DNA of 7,620 nucleotides from Candidatus Aenigmatarchaeum sp. (GTDB lineage: Archaea > Nanobdellota > Nanobdellia > Pacearchaeales > GW2011-AR1), in NCBI GenBank assembly GCA_020724205.1, contig DYHK01000005.1, positions 1,646 through 9,265 of the forward strand, read 5' to 3'. Below the pieces are notes generated by a model. That model did no database searches. It worked only from the letters and a program-made list of their open reading frames with translations, and was not told the DNA's origin. Shown in pieces: positions 1 to 6,325 of the stretch (position 1 is its first letter; each line of letters opens with the position of its first letter). Both the position numbers and the translations under genes were made by a program.

Positions 1-394
1 TACACTGAGAATATGTTTTACCATTACATTCATTTCTTACCTTTCCAACACCAGCATTATAAGAAGCTAAAAAAAATTCTATAGTTTGAAATTTATCAAC
101 AAAATAAACAATCCTCATATAACAAGTCCCATAATAAACATTGGATTTTGGATCAGTTAAAATAGTGTTGAGAGAACCAGTCTTTATATTAATATTGGAA
201 GCATCAGCACAATCAGCATTATCTCCTCTTTGTAAAACATCCTGATAAGCAATATTTGTGACTTGCATTAAGCCTATAGCTCCTTGAGAAGAAGTACTGG
301 ACGGATTCCAGTTAGATTCTACATCAATTATAGCCCTTACCAAATCAGCATTAACATTATTTGCTTCAGAAATTTCATTTACAATTTCTAAGTA
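1..394 (-). other. Lytic transglycosylase (SLT/GH23-type) domain, lacking its very end
   Basis: All four family motifs are present in order: Glu-Ser (catalytic Glu), G-A-x-G-L-M-Q, the N-x-x-x-G helix (NVYYGTCYM) and the substrate-binding Y-N-A-G. Cys at 140 and 168 of the post-stop segment, and 200 and 208 near the edge, could form disulfides, which fits an extracellular fold. An eight-base A run on the plus strand (69-76) does not disturb the frame, since YNAG follows it correctly. Because the key residues are all intact, the domain does not look as if it has been decaying for long. Confidence 0.88.
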
Positions 395-625
395 CTGGGC
401 CTCATTCCCACTTCCACTGGATGCTGTAACAACTCCCCTACTAGAATCTATAGAATTATCTCTTCTATACTCTATAAAATTTCCAGAGTTTGTACCTGTA
501 TTAGAACTTCCACCAGTTTGAGAACAAGATAAAAATCCATAATAAGTATTATCGCTTTTTATTTTAGTAATAGTTATATCCTGTATTTGAACACTATTCG
601 AACCTAGCTTACTACCTCCAATAAC
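1..625 (-). CDS. In-frame 3' continuation of the giant gene: end of DUF2272, linker, lytic transglycosylase domain (partial)
   Basis: The 208 codons after the TAA are fully open to the window edge. The first 22 residues complete the DUF2272 domain. Residues about 34-76 form a Ser/Gly/Thr/Asn-rich linker. From about residue 78 there is a soluble lytic transglycosylase (SLT, GH23-type) domain. It has VRAIIDVESNWNPSS with the catalytic Glu at 319-317, GAIGLMQV near 283-260, NVYYGTCYMR (motif III), and LASYNAGVGKV near 70-38. Such enzymes cleave the MurNAc-GlcNAc bond of peptidoglycan. No independent start is credible: the only ATG codons are inside GLMQ and motif III, there is no in-frame GTG, and the one TTG (343-341) would cut off the N-terminal part of the domain. 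The segment is therefore either the true C-terminus of the upstream gene, cut by a mutation or error, or untranslated pseudogene sequence. The domain's last residues lie outside the window. Confidence 0.75.
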
Positions 626-1042
626 TTATAAATTATCTCCTGATCGTGAAGTTACAATATCACAGTGTCCTGGACTTCCAGCTTGCAAATTATTAAATGT
701 AGCTGGACATCCACTATCTCTACAATTACATAAAATATCTCCAACTTTTATATTATTTATACTTTGTATATCATAAGCATTACAACTATATTTTCCAGGA
801 TTGTCTCTAATTTGAGTAAAATATTGTGAGTGTGAAGCACTAAAGGGAAAATTCAAGGCAGCTCGTTTCACAATATAAGATATAAAAACTCCAGACCAAG
901 GAGTACTTTTACAATCCCAACCACTTCCAAAATTAACACTGTCATAATACTCTTTTAAGATAACCTTCCCCTTGCCACTGCATTCATCCAATTTCCCTTT
1001 TTCCCATCTTTCATACTCTTCAATTGCTAATGTAACTAAAAT
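560..1042 (-). other. DUF2272-type domain (putative cell-wall amidase/peptidase-like), split by the TAA
   Basis: The domain starts at residue 1762 of the giant protein (LVTLAIEEYERW). It shows the family's PWS-GVFISY helix (Trp1810), FPFSASHS (His1832), KVGDILCNC, and PGHCDIV (His1888-Cys1889-Asp1890). After the TAA at 628-626 the same frame gives VIGGSKLGSNSVQIQDI. This resembles the closing strand of DUF2272 domains, where a V-G-G-N-like segment follows the HCDIV strand. The recognition is by motif memory. A relation to papain-like NlpC/P60 or CHAP wall hydrolases is plausible, but I cannot assign catalytic residues with certainty. Without the post-stop strand the domain would probably not fold correctly. 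Confidence 0.65.
626..628 (-). other. In-frame TAA inside the DUF2272 domain
   Basis: The minus-strand reading is GAT AAT TTA TAA GTT ATT GGA GGT. Coding sequence of the same style continues in the same frame on both sides, with no shift. One substitution would restore a sense codon: TAT or TAC (Tyr) would give NLYVIGG, and CAA, AAA, GAA, TTA or TCA are also one step away. TAA ends the upstream gene at 6327-6325, where the stop/start overlap shows it is a real terminator, so reassignment of TAA is unlikely. Confidence 0.85.
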
Positions 1043-4000
1043 ATTGCCTTCCTCTCCAGGCTTTATATCCTCTAATCTATCGGGAGTCTCAGTCTTAGTC
1101 TTAACAATAGTTGATTGATGCTCCAACCAAGCAATCTCAGCTCTAGCAGCATTTATTTTTGCCTTGTAATAAATCACAACTCCTTCCTGTCGTGGGCTTA
1201 AAGGAGATAACCTTAAATCATTAAAAGAATTTTCAATTACATTTAACCTATTATATATATCTTCAGCATTTTCAAAACTATACTGATTAAGTTTAATTTC
1301 TCCCTCAACTTTAATTAAGTCCTTTACTGTCTGTGAAATCTTAGCATTAAACTCCTCCTCTGTCATATCTCCTCCAGTCTTTTCAGCATCTTCTAATTCT
1401 TCTTTCAAAGCATCAAGCTCTGAAATTGTCTGATTCTTTACTCCAATATTCTCTGAACTAATTGCTCTATCAACACTCTCTCTATCAAGCCAGCATCCAA
1501 TCTTACTATCACCACAATAACCTACACGTTGCCACCTATCAGGTTGAGTTCCCTCTCCAGGATTAGCAGTTCCACAAATTCTTATTATTCCTCTACTATA
1601 ATCCCTAGGTGTAGAAGCCTCTTCAACACCTGCCTGTATATTAGGATTAATTAAAGCTAAAGCATTTGGATCTCCAGATACACAAGACTTCTCACTTGTT
1701 ATCTGATTATTATTAATCTGTCCCTGAACATACTTATCTCTTAAATAATCTAAAGCAAAAGAAGTTGAAACCTGTTTAAACCCACACTCCTCCTTAGCAT
1801 TTATTCTCACACACAATTGTTGATAATTTGAAGGAGCTGTAAAGTCCTTAGCTAAATCAACATACTCCCCACGGCCAATAAAACCAGTATCAACAAACAC
1901 ACTTCCAGTTCCCTGCACTCCTGCAAATCCAGGAGAGTCTTTTAAATAAACAGAATAATAAACTCCCTGATCATTTCCTGCAAATATATGATAGTAAACC
2001 TTGTAATGTGAAATCGCATTTCCTGAAACAGCATCACTCTGCTTAATCTCAGTAAACCAGGCTGAAAACTGGTAAGGAGAATCAGGTTCAATCAAAGTCT
2101 TAAACTTATTAGGGAATCTTAAAGAGGTAAATGACTTACATATAGGAGTTCCAACCTCTTCAGTACTTCTAACTCTAAATGCTCTCAAAGAATTCTCAGC
2201 ATAATAATTCTTAAAGTAATCAATAGAATTCTGCATATTACTCCACGCATTCTGAACAGTAAGATACTCTCCACCTCCACGAGTACCACGGCCAGTTGCA
2301 CTCTCTAATAATTTAGGAAGTAAGACATTTACAGCAGGAGAAATCTGCTTCCAGAAAAACTCACAAGTATAAATTGCAGTTATCTCATCACAAATTCCAA
2401 CATACCTTCCAGAATTAACATTCTCCTGTAAGCAATCTCTCGAAGCTTTTAGTATTGAAACATAATTATCTAATCCAGCTTGTATTCCAGTTAAACAAAC
2501 AGGAATTGCAATTCCCTCTTTTGCATTAGGTAAACAAAGTAAAGCACTTCCAACAACTCCTGTCTGGACAACATCACTAACCTGATACTTTCCTCCAAGA
2601 TTACACCTACTTGATGGACATATTACAGGATCACAAACATTAAACATTATATGACAATCAGCAGGAGACATAAAGTCCTGACACTGAGTTCCTAAAACAT
2701 TAGGCGCAGAACTCCCAACAGGTAACTTCTTCCCATTAATAGTAACATAATCAGCTCCAGCCTTATACTGATTTGCAGCACTTCTCAAAGAACTCTTAGC
2801 TAAATTAACTAAAGACAAAGTCTTATCAGCACCTAATCCAGGGAACACATCTTGTTCTTGTCCAGTATAAACATTAAACTGCTGGCAAGTATCATCTCCT
2901 AACCCAGAACTAAACTCCTCTCTTCCATTCTCTCCAACATTACAAAGCCAGAAACTAGAAACCTCTCCAGATTCCTTGAAAGAACCTACCTGTCCTAAAA
3001 TTCCAAGTGTTGGTTTTGTTGCAGCATACCATCCCTCATTAGTATTAATTGGAACAACTGCAGGCATTCCCTTGTAAGGATCTGTCTCATAATACCTCAC
3101 CTCTGGATTTTTATAAACATTCTGATAGCTTCCCGCATCTTTGAATATCAAAGAAGGATACTGATCAATCAAAGCTTGTTGTATTGTAATACTTTTATCA
3201 TCCTCTGGATTAATCTTGTTATTAGTTATTTCACTTCCAATATTTCCATCATCATTAACGTCATAAACACTCTTAATACGATAATAATTTTCATTATCTT
3301 TATTTAAAGTTACTAAATAAGAATTTCCCCTATATGGAAGCATATGTACAAATTCATCATTTCCATTTATTTTTGCCTGAGCACCATTATAAATTCCAGC
3401 AGTTGCTCCTTCAGGAACATTAGGAGCAGTATATGCTAAATTACCACTAACCTTCAAATTCTTCTCAACATTTTCAACAAGCGAAGCAGTCTTATCATAT
3501 CCTTTTATTTGTTTTAAATTATCAAAAGAATCATAAAGTTCTTTTTCTCTTCCTTCTCTCAGTCTATCAACACTCTTAGTATTTTCATAAACCTCATAAC
3601 TTGTAGCAATATCTCTTAACTGATCATAACCAACACTATCACACTTAAGATCTTTAAGAACCTCATCAACCTCAATTTTACGATCTTCATTTCCAACTTT
3701 TTTAGTAAATATAATATTTTTTCCACTCATTTTTCTTTTTAATTCTTCACAATATGCATTTCTAGCCTTTGAATAATCAACACTCTTTCCTCCGAATAAT
3801 CCTTCAGAAGAACTCACAGCTCCAGAAGACTCTTCCAATCTCTTTATCTCATTATTAACATTAGTCAAAGAACTTGAAAATAAGTTTACATCCTGTTCAA
3901 TCAAATCATTATTTTTTCTATAACAATCATCCAAAGAAGCATAAGGACCAGAAGCCATTCCCTTACCCTCGACAGGAACACCTCCATTACTAAGTGCTTC

Positions 4001-6325
4001 TGTACAAAGCTCATACCATCCTCCACTTCCCCTCATTACTTCCTGTCGAGCAATTGCCTTTCCACCAAGATTTCCAAACAAGTTCTTAACCTGTAAGGTA
4101 GCAGAGGTTGCAAAACACGCTGCCTTCATTCCAGTTACAACACTTGACAAAGAATCAGAAATATTCTGCCATCTTGCAATTGTCTCATTAAGTTTCTTAA
4201 TTCTTTCCTGAGTCTGAGCAGGATTCAACTTAATTGCTCTCTTCTCAATTCCAATTGCATAACTTACATTAACCTCACTTCCAACATTTCTGTTTATAGG
4301 ATTTAATCTAACTCGAGCAACACTCTCATAATTAATTGTTCTCACTCCAATCTCATTATTACATAAAGTCTTAGTCTGTCCAAGATCAATACTCTCCGAG
4401 TTCTTATTTAATTTATCTCCTTCCTTACAATTAACCTCAAACACAACTTTTTCTTTATCAAAATCACTTATTTTGATACTAGTATCACTACTTCCCTTAG
4501 AAAGAATATAATTTCCAACTCCAGAATACTTCTGAGTTTCTCCATTCAAACTTATCTCTAATCCAACCTCATCAAAACCAGGAGTCTCAATTTCCTGAAG
4601 CGTTAAAACATGAATCTCATTTCCTAAATCTAAAACATAACTAGCAAGAGAGGTATCAAATGTAAGCTCATTACTTAAACTCTCAACATCATACTTCTCC
4701 TTAAGTAACTCTTCTAACTCAAACTTTGTCTTATCCTTATTCTTTCCACTTGCAAGCTTAATTGCCTCATCCAAAGATTTCTGACCAATACTCGGTTTCT
4801 CTCCCTTCCTATCTAAATAAGCCTCTCCATCATAGCTTTCTGCAACATCCTTATACCCATCAACAGAATCCTTAAAATAATTTTCAAAATTATTACCCGA
4901 AGTATCAACACGTCCATCACCACTTCCTCCAGCCACTCCAGAGAAAGTAATTATAACATCAGAAACAAAAGTATTATCAGTATTTTCACCTATTTTTAAT
5001 ACTTTAGTACCTACAGGAGGATTAGATACTTGCTCTCCAGAAGAAATCTTTTTTCCATAATCCGATACATCAGCTTTTCTAGAAGCATCAAATCCATTAT
5101 CATCAGAAGTAGAAACTACTATAATGAAATCTTCACCACTTACTAATTTTCCTTTATATCCTAGATAAATTTTATTTGCATTCTCTCCAGAAGTAGTATG
5201 AACTAAATCTCCTACCTTCACTTCTTCATTCTCCTCACCAACTTTTAACAAAACATTCTTCTGACTAAGAACAAGGTCAAACCTTTTTCCGTGACAATAA
5301 ACCTCTGCTCTTCCTCCTCCATACCCATCTGAATCAACCTTATTTAACTTACATAACTTATCTGCAAAATCCTCTCCCTGATATACATCATACCTATTAT
5401 TATCAAGAACAATAACAGCCTTAGGCTGAGGCTTATCACTATCAGTATAACTTAAACTACAACCTGCATTACAATAAAGTCCAGGAAGATAATGATTTCC
5501 AGAACTCTGCCCCTTTGCAACAGAAAAACTATCTATTCTATGTTCTGCATCAGAATAAACATCAACAACAGCTCCATTTCCATCCAAGCTTCTAAGTCTC
5601 AGGTAAGCCTTTCCATCTAAAAATCCATACTTCAAATACTCATTCTTCCACTCCTCATCACTTAAAATAGGAGTTCTCATCTCATTAGTTCCCATTCCAA
5701 AACCTAGTGGAACATCATAAGTCATTCTTAAAGTTAAATTTCCACTCAAGAACTCTGGCATAGAACTCTCATTAGCCTGCCTCTTCAAAACAATTACCAA
5801 ATAACCAATATTATCTATGCTTGCAAGTCCTTCTACTCCAGGTCTTGTAGACAAAGCAGCCTTAGGTCTATAATAATAAACATTAGAAATTCCATTTGGA
5901 AGTCTCTCTCTTCCAAGAAGACTTATAGTCTTAATATAACTAGGATCAATCATTGGATTTGCCTGATAAGCCTGTAGCTTACAAAATACTCTAACATCTC
6001 TCTCCTCAAGTAAGTCACTTCTAACAACAGCAGGTGTGCAACCTCCCGGAGCTACCTGAACAACAAAATCCTGTCTTGCATTACAAACCTCTTGATACTC
6101 TCCAGGTGTTATATCATAAAATCCATAAACTCCTCCGCCACCATGGAATCCTGGCTGATTATACTGAACACTTGAAGATGAAAAAGAATCTCCTCCCTGT
6201 CCAGTTGTAAATGGCTGTCCAACTTTGTTTCCTCCCTCAAATTGCGCACTAACCAAACTTAAACTTAAAATTAAACTTACAAAAAATAATCCAAAGACAA
6301 AAAATATTTTTTTATTTCTTAACAT
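626..6325 (-). CDS. Giant secreted multidomain protein ending in a truncated DUF2272-type domain (1,899 residues)
   Basis: The ATG start follows a strong ribosome binding site. Residues 1-27 form a Sec signal peptide (basic RNKK, hydrophobic core, SLVSA|Q). A Gly/Ser/Gln-rich linker (29-65) follows. Residues 76-135 are a Cys-anchored block (EVCNARQDF, CTPAVVRSDLLEE, VFCKLQAYQANP), and 280-350 are Cys-containing and beta-rich. Residues 695-760 are mostly helical (EKRAIKLNP, ACFATSATLQVKN, GKAIARQEVM). A possible calcium loop lies at 1022-1033. Residues 1215-1321 hold ten Cys, and 1350-1615 contain YYHIFAGNDQGVYYSVYL, EECGFKQVSTSFALDYL, GYCGDSK and CWLDRESV. Residues 1629-1740 look like a coiled coil. 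Residues 1762-1899 match DUF2272 by PWSGVFISY, FPFSASHS and GHCDIV. Several N-x-S/T sites (NESS, NLT, NVS, NET, NIS) could be glycosylated. The blocks before 1620 recall large conserved DPANN proteins, from memory. The stop falls inside the last domain and the frame stays open beyond it, so this is probably a shortened product. The signal peptide and lack of other long hydrophobic helices suggest a secreted or surface location. Confidence 0.85.
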   Translation of the reverse strand: MLRNKKIFFVFGLFFVSLILSLSLVSAQFEGGNKVGQPFTTGQGGDSFSSSSVQYNQPGFHGGGGVYGFYDITPGEYQEVCNARQDFVVQVAPGGCTPAVVRSDLLEERDVRVFCKLQAYQANPMIDPSYIKTISLLGRERLPNGISNVYYYRPKAALSTRPGVEGLASIDNIGYLVIVLKRQANESSMPEFLSGNLTLRMTYDVPLGFGMGTNEMRTPILSDEEWKNEYLKYGFLDGKAYLRLRSLDGNGAVVDVYSDAEHRIDSFSVAKGQSSGNHYLPGLYCNAGCSLSYTDSDKPQPKAVIVLDNNRYDVYQGEDFADKLCKLNKVDSDGYGGGRAEVYCHGKRFDLVLSQKNVLLKVGEENEEVKVGDLVHTTSGENANKIYLGYKGKLVSGEDFIIVVSTSDDNGFDASRKADVSDYGKKISSGEQVSNPPVGTKVLKIGENTDNTFVSDVIITFSGVAGGSGDGRVDTSGNNFENYFKDSVDGYKDVAESYDGEAYLDRKGEKPSIGQKSLDEAIKLASGKNKDKTKFELEELLKEKYDVESLSNELTFDTSLASYVLDLGNEIHVLTLQEIETPGFDEVGLEISLNGETQKYSGVGNYILSKGSSDTSIKISDFDKEKVVFEVNCKEGDKLNKNSESIDLGQTKTLCNNEIGVRTINYESVARVRLNPINRNVGSEVNVSYAIGIEKRAIKLNPAQTQERIKKLNETIARWQNISDSLSSVVTGMKAACFATSATLQVKNLFGNLGGKAIARQEVMRGSGGWYELCTEALSNGGVPVEGKGMASGPYASLDDCYRKNNDLIEQDVNLFSSSLTNVNNEIKRLEESSGAVSSSEGLFGGKSVDYSKARNAYCEELKRKMSGKNIIFTKKVGNEDRKIEVDEVLKDLKCDSVGYDQLRDIATSYEVYENTKSVDRLREGREKELYDSFDNLKQIKGYDKTASLVENVEKNLKVSGNLAYTAPNVPEGATAGIYNGAQAKINGNDEFVHMLPYRGNSYLVTLNKDNENYYRIKSVYDVNDDGNIGSEITNNKINPEDDKSITIQQALIDQYPSLIFKDAGSYQNVYKNPEVRYYETDPYKGMPAVVPINTNEGWYAATKPTLGILGQVGSFKESGEVSSFWLCNVGENGREEFSSGLGDDTCQQFNVYTGQEQDVFPGLGADKTLSLVNLAKSSLRSAANQYKAGADYVTINGKKLPVGSSAPNVLGTQCQDFMSPADCHIMFNVCDPVICPSSRCNLGGKYQVSDVVQTGVVGSALLCLPNAKEGIAIPVCLTGIQAGLDNYVSILKASRDCLQENVNSGRYVGICDEITAIYTCEFFWKQISPAVNVLLPKLLESATGRGTRGGGEYLTVQNAWSNMQNSIDYFKNYYAENSLRAFRVRSTEEVGTPICKSFTSLRFPNKFKTLIEPDSPYQFSAWFTEIKQSDAVSGNAISHYKVYYHIFAGNDQGVYYSVYLKDSPGFAGVQGTGSVFVDTGFIGRGEYVDLAKDFTAPSNYQQLCVRINAKEECGFKQVSTSFALDYLRDKYVQGQINNNQITSEKSCVSGDPNALALINPNIQAGVEEASTPRDYSRGIIRICGTANPGEGTQPDRWQRVGYCGDSKIGCWLDRESVDRAISSENIGVKNQTISELDALKEELEDAEKTGGDMTEEEFNAKISQTVKDLIKVEGEIKLNQYSFENAEDIYNRLNVIENSFNDLRLSPLSPRQEGVVIYYKAKINAARAEIAWLEHQSTIVKTKTETPDRLEDIKPGEEGNILVTLAIEEYERWEKGKLDECSGKGKVILKEYYDSVNFGSGWDCKSTPWSGVFISYIVKRAALNFPFSASHSQYFTQIRDNPGKYSCNAYDIQSINNIKVGDILCNCRDSGCPATFNNLQAGSPGHCDIVTSRSGDNL
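1106..1441 (-). other. Predicted helical/coiled-coil stalk between scaffold and wall-acting domains
   Basis: Residues 1629-1740 of the giant protein are rich in Glu, Lys, Leu and Ile with heptad-like spacing (ISELDALKEELEDAEK, MTEEEFNAKISQTVKDLIKVEGEIKL in pieces, and AARAEIAWLEH). There are few Gly or Pro in the helical parts and no Cys. It separates the Cys-rich scaffold, which ends near CWLDRESV, from the DUF2272 domain, and so may act as a stalk or multimerisation segment. This rests on composition read by eye, not on a computed coiled-coil score. Confidence 0.5.
2363..2683 (-). other. Cys-dense segment with hydrophobic helices in the giant protein
   Basis: Residues 1215-1321 hold ten Cys (1215, 1224, 1231, 1236, 1241, 1264, 1277, 1298, 1312, 1321), including CDPVICPSSRCNLGG and CDEITAIYTCEFFW. 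The stretch VVGSALLCLP plus IPVCLTGIQAG is hydrophobic but interrupted by Pro and charged residues, so it reads more as packed helices than as a membrane span. In a secreted protein this spacing suggests several disulfides; metal binding is the alternative. I recall this block as well conserved in DPANN proteins of unknown function. Confidence 0.55.

Noticed and set aside
69..76. Run of eight A as a frameshift or slippage site
   Set aside because: The frame before and after the run gives consecutive transglycosylase motifs (EFF-LASYNAG), so no shift is needed.
341..343. In-frame TTG as a start for a stand-alone transglycosylase
   Set aside because: It would remove the N-terminal part of the domain, leaving only seven residues before the catalytic Glu, and I see no convincing ribosome binding site before it.
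614..619. GGAGGT just after the TAA, resembling a ribosome binding site for a separate transglycosylase gene
   Set aside because: No ATG, GTG or TTG follows in the correct frame at a usable distance. The bases encode the Gly-Gly of the DUF2272 closing strand, so the match is probably coincidental.
626..628. TAA reassigned to an amino acid in this organism
   Set aside because: TAA terminates the upstream gene at 6327-6325 in a coupled TAATG overlap, and no other in-frame TAA occurs in about 7.6 kb of coding sequence.
2595..2610. Sixteen-base identity with about 6965-6980 (both encode part of an R-C-N-L-G motif)
   Set aside because: Flanking sequence does not match, and the short identity is explained by the same five residues with similar codon choice; not enough to call a repeat.
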